DNA from: Pseudomonas viridiflava
GTDB taxonomy: Bacteria > Pseudomonadota > Gammaproteobacteria > Pseudomonadales > Pseudomonadaceae
Reading direction: 5' to 3'
Assembly (NCBI RefSeq): GCF_001642795.1
Contig: NZ_LKEH01000016.1
Coordinates: 1 to 64,000, forward strand
DNA length: 64,000 nt
Shown here in pieces: positions 18,514-28,680 of the stretch (positions are counted from its first letter, which is position 1; every line of letters begins with the position of its first letter). The notes beneath the pieces were generated by a model. The model was not told the DNA's origin. It saw only the letters and a program-made list of their open reading frames with translations, and ran no database searches. The position numbers were made by a program, and so were the translations under genes.

Positions 18514-19824
18514 ATGAAGACTCCACTCTGGTTCCCGCAAAGCTTTTTCTCCCGCACCCTGTGGCTGGTGCTCATCGTCGTGCTGTTTTCCAAGGCGCTG
18601 ACGCTGGTCTATCTGCTGATGAACGAGGACGTGCTGGTCGACAGGCAGTACAGCCACGGTGTCGCCCTGACCCTGCGTGCCTACTGGGCGGCCGATGAAA
18701 ACGACCGGGAAGCGATTGCCGAAGCGGCCGGTCTGATTCGTGTGGTGGGCGGCGGAGTGCCGGAAGGCGAGCAGCACTGGCCGTACAGCGAGATCTACCA
18801 GCGGCAGATGCAGGCTGAGCTGGGTGCCGACACTGAAGTGCGCTTGCGTGTGCACGCGCCGCCCGCGCTGTGGGTGCGAGCGCCGAGCCTGGGTGACGGC
18901 TGGCTGAAGGTGCCGCTGTATCCGCATCCGTTGCGTGGCCAGAAGATCTGGAGCGTGCTGGGCTGGTTCCTCGCCATTGGTCTGCTGTCGACGGCGTCGG
19001 CGTGGATCTTCGTGCGTCAGCTCAATCAGCCGCTCAAACGTCTGGTCTTTGCGGCTCGACAACTGGGGCAGGGGCGCAGCGTGCGGCTGCCGATCAGTGA
19101 TACGCCGAGTGAAATGGCCGAGGTATATCGAGCCTTCAACCAGATGGCCGAGGATGTCGAGCAGGCGGGGCAGGAGCGCGAACTGATGCTGGCCGGTGTG
19201 TCCCACGACCTGCGTACACCGCTGACCCGGCTGCGGCTGTCGCTGGAATTGATGAGCGACAACGAATTCACCGATGGCATGGTGCGCGACATCGAGGACA
19301 TGGACGCGATTCTCGACCAGTTCCTGGCCTTCATTCGCGACGGTCGTGACGAGCAAATCGAGGAAGTCGACCTGGGTGATCTGGTGCGTGAGGTAGTTGA
19401 GCCGTTCAATAGCGCCGAAGACACCATCCGCCTGTGTCTGGAACCGATTCCGCCATTCCCGCTGCGTCGCGTCTCCATGAAGCGTCTGCTCACTAATTTG
19501 ATCGGCAATGCCAGGCACCATGCGGGCAACGGCGTCGAAGTGGCCGCCTATGTCTCGGGCGACCGGAATGCGCCATACGTGGTGCTGAGCGTGCTTGACC
19601 GTGGCGCCGGTATCGATCCGTCTGAACTGGACACCATCTTCAATCCCTTCATCCGCGGCGACCGGGCGCGCAGCGGCAAAGGTACGGGGCTTGGGCTGGC
19701 CATCGTCAAGCGCATCGCGGCCATGCATGGCGGCAATGTGGAATTGAGAAATCGTTCGGGAGGCGGCCTGGAAGCACGGGTGCGTCTGCCGCTGGGACTG
19801 ATGCTGCCGAGGGATGCGGTTTAA
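18514..19824 (+). CDS. envZ: EnvZ/AmgS-type sensor histidine kinase
   Basis: Inner-membrane histidine kinase, 436 residues. TM1 at about 15-36, a periplasmic loop to about 142, TM2 at about 147-167, a HAMP domain, then the DHp helix with His231 in AGVSHDLRTPLTRLRL. The ATP-binding domain has N (LLTNLIGNARHH), G1 (DRGAGID) and G2 (GKGTGLGLAI) boxes. The start at 18514 gives a normal N-terminus; the ORF from 18433 would add 27 odd residues. It should phosphorylate the regulator encoded just upstream. The gene ends against the convergent rim operon. Confidence 0.9.
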   Translation: MKTPLWFPQSFFSRTLWLVLIVVLFSKALTLVYLLMNEDVLVDRQYSHGVALTLRAYWAADENDREAIAEAAGLIRVVGGGVPEGEQHWPYSEIYQRQMQAELGADTEVRLRVHAPPALWVRAPSLGDGWLKVPLYPHPLRGQKIWSVLGWFLAIGLLSTASAWIFVRQLNQPLKRLVFAARQLGQGRSVRLPISDTPSEMAEVYRAFNQMAEDVEQAGQERELMLAGVSHDLRTPLTRLRLSLELMSDNEFTDGMVRDIEDMDAILDQFLAFIRDGRDEQIEEVDLGDLVREVVEPFNSAEDTIRLCLEPIPPFPLRRVSMKRLLTNLIGNARHHAGNGVEVAAYVSGDRNAPYVVLSVLDRGAGIDPSELDTIFNPFIRGDRARSGKGTGLGLAIVKRIAAMHGGNVELRNRSGGGLEARVRLPLGLMLPRDAV

Positions 19825-19835
19825 AGCGTCATGTT

Positions 19836-19866
19836 GATCGTGCCAACGCGAAGCATTGGCACGATC
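19836..19866. terminator. inverted repeat between convergent envZ and rimK
   Basis: GATCGTGCCAA and TTGGCACGATC form an 11-base perfect stem around a 9-base loop. It carries the CACGATC word of the larger repeat family. It sits in the 58-base gap between two convergent genes and could stop transcription from both sides, although no T-tract follows. Confidence 0.5.
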
Positions 19867-19882
19867 CTATCCTGTTGAAGAC

Positions 19883-20788
19883 TTAGCCTTTCCCTTTGGT
19901 CCGCGTCATGTGCGGGCCGCTGTTCTTTTCCAGGTACTCGATGATCATCCCGGCGACGTCCTTGCTGGTGGTCACCTCGATCCCTTCAAGACCCGGTGAC
20001 GAGTTCACTTCCATCACCAGCGGGCCGTGATTGGAACGCAGGATATCCACACCCGCCACGCTCAGGCCCATGACCTTGGCCGCACGTAGGGCCGTCATGC
20101 GTTCTTCCGGCGTGATCTTGATCAGGCTGGCGCTGCCGCCACGGTGCAGGTTGGAGCGGAACTCACCCGGCTTGGCCTGGCGCTTCATCGAGGCAATGAC
20201 CTTGTCGCCGACCACGAAGCAGCGAATATCGGCACCACCTGCCTCCTTGATGTATTCCTGAACCATGATGTCCTGCTTGAGGCCCATGAATGCCTCGATC
20301 ACCGACTCGGCAGCGGTCGCCGTTTCACACAGCACCACGCCGATGCCCTGAGTGCCTTCCAGCACCTTGATCACCAGCGGAGCGCCATTGACCATCTGGA
20401 TCAGGTCGGGAATATCGTCAGGGGAGTGAGCGAAACCGGTGACCGGCAGGCCGATCCCGCGACGCGAGAGCAGTTGCAGCGAGCGCAGCTTGTCGCGTGA
20501 GCGGGCAATGGCCACGGATTCATTGAGCGGAAACACACCCATCATTTCAAACTGGCGCAACACCGCGCAGCCATAAAACGTCACGGACGCACCGATGCGC
20601 GGGATCACCGCATCGAAGCCTTCCAGTGGTTTGCCGCGGTAATGGATCTGCGGCTTATGACTGGCGATGTTCATATAGGCGCGCAGGGTATCGATCACCA
20701 CCATCTCGTGGCCACGCTCAATACCAGCTTCGACCAGACGACGGGTGGAATACAGACGCGGGTTACGCGAAAGCACAGCGATCTTCAT
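19883..20788 (-). CDS. rimK: ribosomal protein S6 glutamate ligase RimK
   Basis: ATP-grasp ligase of 301 residues that adds glutamates to the C-terminus of ribosomal protein S6. The ATP-grasp core includes [39 protein letters not shown] and the metal-binding [14 protein letters not shown]. The start [18 protein letters not shown] at 20788 matches RimK and overlaps the rimB stop codon as ATGA, indicating translational coupling. Last gene of rimA-rimB-rimK. In P. fluorescens this operon alters the ribosome and proteome and is linked to cyclic-di-GMP. Confidence 0.95.
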   Translation of the reverse strand: MKIAVLSRNPRLYSTRRLVEAGIERGHEMVVIDTLRAYMNIASHKPQIHYRGKPLEGFDAVIPRIGASVTFYGCAVLRQFEMMGVFPLNESVAIARSRDKLRSLQLLSRRGIGLPVTGFAHSPDDIPDLIQMVNGAPLVIKVLEGTQGIGVVLCETATAAESVIEAFMGLKQDIMVQEYIKEAGGADIRCFVVGDKVIASMKRQAKPGEFRSNLHRGGSASLIKITPEERMTALRAAKVMGLSVAGVDILRSNHGPLVMEVNSSPGLEGIEVTTSKDVAGMIIEYLEKNSGPHMTRTKGKG

Positions 20789-21261
20789 GCAGCACCTGAG
20801 GAAGTAGAGGCCGGGAACACCGGCTTGTCTTGTACATAAGTAATGCCCGGATTGACGACCAGTTGGCCGTCGATCAAGGCGTTGGAGCCCAGCAGCAGCC
20901 GATAACGCATCGACTTGCGGCATGCCAGGGTGAATTCCACTGGCCAGATGCGATCACCGAGGGCCAGCGTGGTGCGAATGACGTAACGCACCTGTGCCTG
21001 ACCGTTGGAGCTTTTGATGGTTTTCATGGCAACCAGCAGTGCCTCGCAGCGGCGATGCCGCAACTGAACCACGGTGCCCAGATGCGCGTTGAAACGAACC
21101 CACTTCTGGCCATCGCGTTCGAAGGGTTCTATTTCAGTCGCATGCAGGCTCGATGTGCTGGCCCCTGTATCGATCTTTGCCCGAAGGCCCGCCACCCCCA
21201 AATCGGGAAGCGCCACCCACTCGCGCAGGCCGATGACTGTCAGATGGTCGAATGTTTTCAA
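20785..21261 (-). CDS. rimB: RimB, retropepsin-like/ATP-dependent zinc protease family protein
   Basis: Protein of 158 residues in the family called ATP-dependent zinc protease, which has a retropepsin-like fold. The active-site-like motif is D31-T-G-A-S-T in [37 protein letters not shown] is the second conserved block. In Pseudomonas RimB is reported to modulate RimK activity. The start is a TTG at 21261 after a weak CGGA site. It lies between rimA (16-base gap) and rimK (4-base overlap). Whether it cleaves anything is uncertain. Confidence 0.85.
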   Translation of the reverse strand: MKTFDHLTVIGLREWVALPDLGVAGLRAKIDTGASTSSLHATEIEPFERDGQKWVRFNAHLGTVVQLRHRRCEALLVAMKTIKSSNGQAQVRYVIRTTLALGDRIWPVEFTLACRKSMRYRLLLGSNALIDGQLVVNPGITYVQDKPVFPASTSSGAA

Positions 21262-21277
21262 TGCGATTCCGTAGGTA

Positions 21278-22060
21278 TCAAGACTTCTGCCAGGCGTCGG
21301 GGCTGATCCGCGCCAGGGCTTTGAACGCAGGTTTGGCGAACCAGTAACCCTGCATCAGGAAAATGCCGCAATCCGCGAGGAAATCCCGCTCCTCCACACT
21401 CTCTATTCCCTCGGCGATCACTTTAATCCCCAACTCCGAACACATTGTGACAACCCCACGAACAATAGCCTGACGCGCGCGATCGCGGTGGATATCGCGG
21501 ATCAGATTCATGTCGAGTTTTATCAGGTCGGGTTGAAAATCGGCGAGCAGCGACAGGCCGGAATGGCCAGCGCCGAAATCGTCGATGGCGGTCATGAAAC
21601 CGAACTCACGGTACTCGCGCAGAATATTGCTCAAGTGACCCTGATCATCCACGTGCTCGGTTTCGATTGTCTCGAAAATCAGGCGGTCGATGGGGAAATT
21701 GTGTGCCTTGGCGGCTTCCAGCGTGCTGCGGATGCACAGCTCGGGACGATACACGGCATTGGGCAGAAAGTTGATCGAAAGTCGTTCGGTCATTCCCAGT
21801 CGTGCAGCACCTGCAATGGCTGTGGTGCGGCATGCCTGGTCGAAGCGATAGCGGTTCTGATCCGTGACCTGGCTGAGCACCGAATGCGCACCTTCGCCAT
21901 TGGGGCCACGCACCAGCGCCTCATGAGCAAAGGTGGAATGGTCGCGCAGATCTACAATGGGCTGATAGGCATAGTCGAACGAAAAATTCAGTTCCGGACT
22001 GTTTGTACAGCCTTCGCACCCCTTCCTGGGGGCAGTCAATGAAGCTGGAAAGTCGGTCAC
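21278..22060 (-). CDS. rimA: RimA, EAL-domain cyclic-di-GMP phosphodiesterase
   Basis: Single EAL domain protein of 260 residues, without a GGDEF or membrane segment. The catalytic set is present: E47-A-L in AHEALVRG, INFLPNA, DDFGAGHSG, KLDMNLI, AEGIE and QGYWFAKPA. A short N-terminal CEGC pair (C15, C18) precedes the domain. It starts with GTG at 22060 after a GGGAG site. First gene of rimABK, so cyclic-di-GMP hydrolysis is genetically tied to ribosome modification, as described for P. fluorescens. Confidence 0.88.
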   Translation of the reverse strand: MTDFPASLTAPRKGCEGCTNSPELNFSFDYAYQPIVDLRDHSTFAHEALVRGPNGEGAHSVLSQVTDQNRYRFDQACRTTAIAGAARLGMTERLSINFLPNAVYRPELCIRSTLEAAKAHNFPIDRLIFETIETEHVDDQGHLSNILREYREFGFMTAIDDFGAGHSGLSLLADFQPDLIKLDMNLIRDIHRDRARQAIVRGVVTMCSELGIKVIAEGIESVEERDFLADCGIFLMQGYWFAKPAFKALARISPDAWQKS

Positions 22061-22239
22061 GTCGCACTCCCTACGGGGTAAAGGCTGTGAAATTGAAGCA
22101 GTCTGTTTTTGACAGGCAAGGATCGGTTACTTCATGTTCGTGTCGATATGAGGTCTTGCACACGCAAACGCCCTTGGGGCCGTCGCTGATTGCAAAACGC
22201 CTGTAAACGTTCTGACTGTTATAAGGATGAGGAATTCAT

Positions 22240-22647
22240 ATGGCACAAAAGCCAGAAGAAGACGACAAGGTTCGTTTGGACAAATGGCTGTGGGCAGCGC
22301 GTTTCTTCAAGACCCGCGCCCTGGCCAAGGCCGCCATCGAAAGTGGCAAGGTGCACTGTCGCGGCGAACGCTGCAAGCCCGGCAAGGAGCCCCGCGTGGG
22401 CGACGAGTTTCAGATCCGCATGGGTTTCGATGAGCGGACGGTCGTGGTCGAAGCACTGTCCGTCGTACGTCGTGGCGCTCCCGAAGCCCAGACACTCTAC
22501 CGTGAAACACCGGAAAGCATCACCCGGCGCGAGCATGCGGCCGCGCAACGCAAGGCGGGCAACCTGGGCGTCACGACTGAGGGGCGACCGACCAAGAAAC
22601 AGCGCCGTCAGATTTTCGATTTTCGTGGCGTCCAGCGCGACGTTTGA
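22240..22647 (+). CDS. hslR: ribosome-associated heat shock protein Hsp15
   Basis: RNA-binding protein of 135 residues with an S4 domain (about 10-70, [19 protein letters not shown]...) and a basic C-terminal tail ([15 protein letters not shown]). Hsp15 binds stalled 50S subunits carrying nascent chains and helps recycle them. A GGATGAGGA box precedes the ATG. It is followed by hslO 173 bases on, the usual heat-shock pair. It is divergent from rimA. Confidence 0.93.
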   Translation: MAQKPEEDDKVRLDKWLWAARFFKTRALAKAAIESGKVHCRGERCKPGKEPRVGDEFQIRMGFDERTVVVEALSVVRRGAPEAQTLYRETPESITRREHAAAQRKAGNLGVTTEGRPTKKQRRQIFDFRGVQRDV

Positions 22648-22820
22648 GTCCTGCTACTGAGCGGCCAATCGGTCGCCCTGAAATGCCGTTCGGCTTGGAA
22701 GACGGCCCTATAGCTCCTAAAATACCTGTCATACGGCACGATGCGGTGTGTCTTTGGACACACTGCGGCGCTTTCACGTCGACTGCCACCACCGATATTC
22801 ACGTCAGATACCTTCTTTTT

Positions 22821-23723
22821 ATGAACGATACCCCGGACATCGATTTCACCCAGCGCTTCATTTTCGAGGAAAGCGACGTTCGTGGAGAACTGGTCGCCCT
22901 CGAACGCAGCTACGCCGAAGTGCTCGCCAAACACCCGTACCCCGAACCGGTCGCAGAATTGCTTGGCGAGCTGATGGCCGCTGCTGCCTTGCTGGTGGGC
23001 ACGCTCAAGTTCGACGGTCTGCTGATTCTGCAGGCGCGCTCCAGTGGCGCTGTACCTCTGTTGATGGTCGAGTGCTCGAGCGAGCGCGAACTGCGTGGCA
23101 TCGCCCGCTACGACGAAGCATTGATCACGCCGGGCGCCGGGCTGCAGGACCTGATGCCTGATGGTTCGCTGACGCTGACCATCGACCCTCGCAAGGGCAA
23201 GCGTTATCAGGGCATCGTTGCGCTGGACGGCGTGGACCTCTCCGAGAGCCTCTCCAGCTATTTCGTGATGTCCGAGCAGTTGGGCACGCGTTTCTGGCTC
23301 AAGGCCGACGGCCATCGCGCTCGCGGCCTGTTGTTGCAACAGTTGCCGGTGGCACAGATCCCCGATCCTGAAGAGCGGGACGCCAGCTGGGAGCACGTCA
23401 TTACGCTGGCCAGCACCCTGACCGCCGAGGAAATGCTGAGCCTGGACAACGCGACCATCCTGCATCGCCTCTACCACGAAGACCCGCTGCGCCTGTTCGA
23501 CATCCAGCCTATCTGCTTCCGCTGCAGCTGTTCGCGCGAGCGTTCTGCCAACGCGCTGGTCAGCCTGGGGCTCGAGGACGCACAGCAGCTGGTTCAGGAG
23601 CACAACGGCACCATCGAGATCGACTGCCAGTTCTGCAACGAGCGCTATCTGTTCGATGCCACTGACGTCGCCCAGCTGTTCGCTGGCGGCGGTGTCGATT
23701 CGCCATCTGACACGCGTCATTAA
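22821..23723 (+). CDS. hslO: redox-regulated chaperone Hsp33
   Basis: Holdase chaperone of 300 residues activated by oxidation. The zinc-binding redox switch at the C-terminus is intact: C235-x-C237 and C269-x-x-C272, with an extra Cys at 232. The N-terminal domain has [15 protein letters not shown]. The start [15 protein letters not shown] at 22821 fits the family; a longer frame from 22644 overlaps the hslR end and adds unrelated residues. The ribosome-binding site before this ATG is poor. Confidence 0.93.
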   Translation: MNDTPDIDFTQRFIFEESDVRGELVALERSYAEVLAKHPYPEPVAELLGELMAAAALLVGTLKFDGLLILQARSSGAVPLLMVECSSERELRGIARYDEALITPGAGLQDLMPDGSLTLTIDPRKGKRYQGIVALDGVDLSESLSSYFVMSEQLGTRFWLKADGHRARGLLLQQLPVAQIPDPEERDASWEHVITLASTLTAEEMLSLDNATILHRLYHEDPLRLFDIQPICFRCSCSRERSANALVSLGLEDAQQLVQEHNGTIEIDCQFCNERYLFDATDVAQLFAGGGVDSPSDTRH

Positions 23724-23803
23724 CCAGACCGCAAACAGCCCCCAGAATACGACGTGGGCCCTGTAATCCAGTTCTGACAGGAGGGTTCTACCATTCCTGA
23801 GCT

Positions 23804-25444
<1,641 letters not shown>

Positions 25445-25457
25445 TTAAACATTCTCG

Positions 25458-25479
25458 ACGCCGCGCTTCAGCGCGGCGT
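25458..25479 (+). terminator. hairpin after pckA
   Basis: ACGCCGCGC and GCGCGGCGT form a perfect 9-base stem with a TTCA loop, 14 bases after the pckA stop. The T-tract is absent (TCGGAAA follows), so it may be a weak or rho-assisted terminator. Confidence 0.6.
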
Positions 25480-25491
25480 TCGGAAATGCTC

Positions 25492-25525
25492 AAGCAAACG
25501 CCTCGACTTGTCGGGGCGTTTGCTT
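25492..25525. terminator. 34-base near-perfect palindrome upstream of the GNAT gene
   Basis: AAGCAAACGCC pairs with GGCGTTTGCTT. Inside, CGAC pairs with GTCG around TT, and T pairs with G, so the whole stretch folds on itself. It is a second strong hairpin in tandem after pckA and 49 bases before the next gene start. It could end leftover pckA transcription, or be an operator or attenuator for the GNAT gene. Confidence 0.6.
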
Positions 25526-25573
25526 GTCCGGGATACTGCTCTGGTGTTGCACATCATGACAAGGAGCTGCGTT

Positions 25574-26074
25574 TTGACCCCGACCGATATCCTGATTCAA
25601 CGTTTCGAGCCGCATCACCAGCAGGGCGTGTTCGATGTGATCCTGCCCATCCAGCGCGAAGAGTTCGGCATCGCCATCACCGCCGAAGAGCAGCCTGACC
25701 TCAAGGCCATTCCTGATTTCTATCAAAGCGGCACTGGAGACTTCTGGGTCGCCACGCACGATGAGCAGGTCATCGGCACCATCGGGCTCAAGGACATCGG
25801 TGCGAGGCAGGCGGCGTTACGCAAGATGTTCGTCGCCGCACCGTTTCGCGGACGGGAATTCTCGGTGGCTGCCAAACTGTTGGACCGACTGATCGAAGAC
25901 GCCAGGCTTAAAAGCGTCAGCGAAATATTCCTCGGCACCACCGACAAATTCCTCGCTGCACACCGCTTCTATGAGAGACACGGGTTCAGCGAGGTCGCGA
26001 AGGCAGACCTGCCTGAAAGCTTTCCGCTCATGGCAGTGGACAGCAAATTTTACGTCCTGGCGTTGGGAAGCTGA
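25574..26074 (+). CDS. GNAT-family N-acetyltransferase
   Basis: Acetyltransferase of 166 residues. The GNAT core is visible: GTIGLKDIGARQAALRKMFVAAPFRG (acetyl-CoA-binding strand and loop) and FYERHGFSEV near the C-terminus. Domain order fits a stand-alone small-molecule or peptide acetyltransferase; the substrate is unknown. The start is a TTG at 25574, seven bases after AAGGAG; an ATG at 25556 lies just before that site. Its last 25 bases overlap the end of the convergent gene at 26050. Confidence 0.75.
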   Translation: MTPTDILIQRFEPHHQQGVFDVILPIQREEFGIAITAEEQPDLKAIPDFYQSGTGDFWVATHDEQVIGTIGLKDIGARQAALRKMFVAAPFRGREFSVAAKLLDRLIEDARLKSVSEIFLGTTDKFLAAHRFYERHGFSEVAKADLPESFPLMAVDSKFYVLALGS

Positions 26075-26775
26075 TCGTCTGAAGGCTCGTTCTTCAGGCT
26101 GTTGAGCATGTCCAGTGCCGAACTGTCGCCCGAGATCAGGTTATCCACATAGTTGGCCGGATATTGCGCCTTTTCTATGGGCGGCAGGGCGTTGTAATGC
26201 TCAAGCAGCATGAACAGCGTCTGGGTGCTCTTGCCGGTTTCGTTGTATTCGTCGACGTAGCGTTGGTTGATGGCTCGCTTCCAGATTTGATCTTGCGAAT
26301 ACTCTTCATCGAACGCGGCGCTTCTTTCGTTGATCGTGAAGCTGCCGCTTTCGTCGTACATGATCAACCTCAGTTGATCCGGGGGCAGGCCCGCGAACGG
26401 ATTTTTTCCTGATCCACGCTCGAACAGCATGGCTTGTCGGGCTCTTTCGAGCAGCGCAGGGTCGTCTGTATCAGGTACTTCAGCGTCGTGCAGTTCACGA
26501 TTGGCGTAAAAACCACTGCCTGCGATCTTGTCAATAATGTTTTTAGCCAGCGTACCTAAGTCTTTAAAGCTGAGAGTCTGATCGCGTGACTGTGCGCGTA
26601 CTGCGCTTTCACTTAGTTGTCTGGATAGCGCGGAGAGCGTGCTTTGGTCTGAGCCGATTGTCAGTTTGTCGGGCTCTTTCAGGCCTGTTTTCCCAGACGT
26701 CGTGTTTGCGATGTTGGAAGGCGATTTGATCGTATTGTGTGCAGCGATAGCTGGGATGGACAGGGTTTCTATCAT
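26050..26775 (-). CDS. hypothetical protein, 241 residues
   Basis: Not recognised. The protein has no signal peptide or membrane segment. Its first 70 residues are rich in Ser, Thr and Ala and look disordered; the rest is acidic with aromatic and helical stretches (GLPPDQLRLIMYDESGSFTI, QIWKRAINQRYVDEYNETGK, MLLEHYNALPPIEKAQY). A GAGGA box precedes the ATG. Base composition is more AT-rich than in its neighbours, suggesting an accessory gene. A secreted or effector role was considered but there is no hrp-box-like sequence upstream, and Glu at position 3 is atypical for a type III signal. Confidence 0.55.
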   Translation of the reverse strand: MIETLSIPAIAAHNTIKSPSNIANTTSGKTGLKEPDKLTIGSDQSTLSALSRQLSESAVRAQSRDQTLSFKDLGTLAKNIIDKIAGSGFYANRELHDAEVPDTDDPALLERARQAMLFERGSGKNPFAGLPPDQLRLIMYDESGSFTINERSAAFDEEYSQDQIWKRAINQRYVDEYNETGKSTQTLFMLLEHYNALPPIEKAQYPANYVDNLISGDSSALDMLNSLKNEPSDDQLPNART

Positions 26776-26862
26776 GCTCGCGTCCTCGCGTTAATAGCCA
26801 ATCCATGGCGTTGTGTGCGTCACCTGTATCGGCCTGCGCTGAGCGGTCTTTAGTTTTCGTAA

Positions 26863-26894
26863 AGGTGTGCGCGCCGAAATCGGCGCGCGCACCT
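26863..26894. terminator. strong GC hairpin beside the secreted-protein gene
   Basis: AGGTGTGCGCGCCG and CGGCGCGCGCACCT form a 14-base stem (one G-T pair) with loop AAAT. On the plus strand it is followed by CGGTTTTA; on the minus strand it lies just after the stop of the gene at 26900. It probably terminates that minus-strand gene. Confidence 0.65.
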
Positions 26895-26899
26895 CGGTT

Positions 26900-27349
26900 T
26901 TACTTCATCGTAAACTCTGCTGTCCAAGCATGACTGGCGAGGCTGGTGACACGAGATGTGGCAGTGCAAACCGCACCGCCTGCAGGCGTTGCAGTCCGGT
27001 TCCACTTGGGCACTCTGGCGCCACCTGCTCCCGGAGCTTTTATGAATGTGGTTGAGAACACGCAGGACTTAGAGCCCATAACGTACCTGACGCTGGCATA
27101 GTTTGTGTCTGGCGAAAGGGTGCTCTGCACGTTATAGGCATCGGATTGCCCTGGCTTGACCACAGCCTTGATAGGGCTTTTTGCATTGATCTTGGTAGAG
27201 TTTTCATTGCGTGTCACAACGGTGTACTCGGCTTGCTCCGTCCCCAGATTCTTGAACGTCACCGTAACCGGCGGCCCGGCCTGTGCTGTAACGGTTGCGC
27301 CCAGTGTAGTCAGAGCAAGAAAGCTGAGTGCGATGTAGTTGCGTTTCAT
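26900..27349 (-). CDS. small secreted hypothetical protein
   Basis: Protein of 149 residues, function not recognised. A clear signal peptide (MKRNYIALSFLALTTLGATVTAQA) makes it periplasmic or extracellular. The mature part looks all-beta (VTVTFKNLGTEQAEYTVVTRNE...), with two cysteines (in SKSCVFS and GAVCTA) that may form a disulphide. It resembles small beta-sandwich secreted proteins, but I cannot name a family. It forms a single-gene unit between two hairpins in an AT-richer patch with the gene at 26050. Confidence 0.6.
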   Translation of the reverse strand: MKRNYIALSFLALTTLGATVTAQAGPPVTVTFKNLGTEQAEYTVVTRNENSTKINAKSPIKAVVKPGQSDAYNVQSTLSPDTNYASVRYVMGSKSCVFSTTFIKAPGAGGARVPKWNRTATPAGGAVCTATSRVTSLASHAWTAEFTMK

Positions 27350-27714
27350 GGGTATGTCCTTAAGTTAAACGATTAACGTCATGTTATTTTCGGTTTTTCA
27401 ACGGCAGACAATCGGCGGCAACAGTTGCCCGAGGCCGAGTGGGATCGTCCGGTTGATAACGGATGTTGAGCGTTGGGGTTCAGGCGAGGTGTAAAGTCGC
27501 TGTTGTCCACTGCCAGAACTTTTAATCAGTTCTGGAGAGGGAAAGCAACAGGTTGTGATGGGTGTCTAAAATAAGTAGCGAAGTAGCATTTTTATTCTTG
27601 TGCTGCGTATATTTTGGCTATTAACTGCGCTGGCGAAAGTTGCTCTAGTAAAATTTTTCGAGTGCTTAAACGTTATAGCCGCGCCCTTCATAGTCGAAAG
27701 GCGCGGCCCGGCAA
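27350..27714. other. gene-free AT-rich stretch with one hairpin
   Basis: No convincing gene. It should contain the promoter of the secreted-protein gene near 27360-27400 (AACGATTAACGTCATGTTATT). At 27678-27707 a stem GCCGCGCC / GGCGCGGC, with an inner TTC/GAA pairing, lies just beyond the stop of the bicupin gene and is its likely terminator. AT content is clearly above the window average. Confidence 0.5.
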
Positions 27715-28428
27715 TCACGTCACCGCGTAGAACTTGCGTACATACCCTGTGCTGGTCCACTTGCACGGCGCGCCTTGGGCGACGAAGACGGTATCGCCGG
27801 TTTTCACTACAACCGCTTCCCCGCCCTCGATGCCCAGCGTCACGCTGCCTTCGATGAGGTTCATCAGTTCGTGGATTCTGTGCGGACGCGAGATGCGCTC
27901 GTAAGGGGTGGAATCCCAGACGCCGATGCGCAGGGTGCTGGCGGTGTCTTCGAAGAGGTTGTTGCTGCGGCACTGCGGCAGCGCGCTGATCATGATGGCG
28001 GGATCCGGCGGAGACGATGGTGTGAGCATCGCGAGACGATCCAGGTGCGTGACGCCGGGCTTGTCCGGCCCGGTGGCCTGTGTGGATGCGCAGAATGCCC
28101 AGAGGCTATCGGGTTGTGCTTCGATGCGCACTTGCGTGCCACGACCGATGACGGCGCTTTCGCCGGTACTGATCGTGATGCTGTCGGCGCCTGAGTTCAG
28201 GGTGACGACACCACGATGCACGACCAGCATTTCGGTGTAGGGATAAGCGTCGACCGACACTGAGGTGCTGGAGTGAACGACACCGGCGGCGATGCCTGCC
28301 TCATCGACGAAGGCCGTGCGGCGTTCGTTGGCGAAGGGATCGCTGGCGTCGAGAGGCCCCGGTGTGAATTCGGTATCGACAGGGCTGTGATCGGCGCGGG
28401 CCAGCAGCAGTACGGTGGGTTCAGGCAT
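27715..28428 (-). CDS. two-domain cupin protein (DUF861-like)
   Basis: Protein of 237 residues made of two cupin barrels: about 35-110 (VSVDAYPYTEMLVVHRGVVTL) and about 155-235 (RIHELMNLIEGSVTLGIEGGEAVVVKTGDTVFV). The second half resembles EutQ/DUF861 cupins, as in ureidoglycine aminohydrolase-type bicupins. The metal ligands are incomplete (H-E..E in the second barrel), so enzyme activity is uncertain. It is a single minus-strand gene; REP-type repeats lie upstream. Confidence 0.7.
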   Translation of the reverse strand: MPEPTVLLLARADHSPVDTEFTPGPLDASDPFANERRTAFVDEAGIAAGVVHSSTSVSVDAYPYTEMLVVHRGVVTLNSGADSITISTGESAVIGRGTQVRIEAQPDSLWAFCASTQATGPDKPGVTHLDRLAMLTPSSPPDPAIMISALPQCRSNNLFEDTASTLRIGVWDSTPYERISRPHRIHELMNLIEGSVTLGIEGGEAVVVKTGDTVFVAQGAPCKWTSTGYVRKFYAVT

Positions 28429-28481
28429 GGTTCTGGTCTCGAGAATGTTGTGTGGACTGTTCGCTGGGAGGTGGGATGCAT

Positions 28482-28518
28482 CACCACGTCTTCGATATAG
28501 CGCTGTCGCGCAGCAAAC
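28482..28518 (-). repeat. short dispersed intergenic element, copy 3
   Basis: On the minus strand it reads GTTTGCTGCGCGACAGCGC, then a short variable part and GAAGACGTGGTG. It matches the elements at 14-70 and 12700-12760. It abuts the REP doublet at 28526, as if both belong to one composite unit. Confidence 0.55.
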
Positions 28519-28525
28519 ACCGGAC

Positions 28526-28614
28526 TGTGGGAGGCGGCTTGCCGGCGATGAAGTCTGACGCGATTTTCCTGATATACCGCGTCATCGTTCATCGCGGGCA
28601 AGCCCCCTCCCACA
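28526..28614. repeat. REP doublet (REPIN-like)
   Basis: GTGGGAGGCGGCTTGCCGGC on the left and GCGGGCAAGCCCCCTCCCAC on the right form inverted REP arms about 45 bases apart. The same arms occur at 48000-48086, and a single arm at 59916-59939. It lies between the bicupin and GNAT genes. Confidence 0.85.
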
Positions 28615-28680
28615 AAAAAATCGCTTTCCTTCAGTGGGTTATGCCTTGCTTGATAACCTTTGGCGTCAACGCCACTGCGC

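Noticed and set aside
26776-26900. hrp box upstream of the 241-residue protein (type III effector idea)
   Set aside because: No GGAACC...CCAC pair on the coding strand, and the N-terminus has Glu at position 3.
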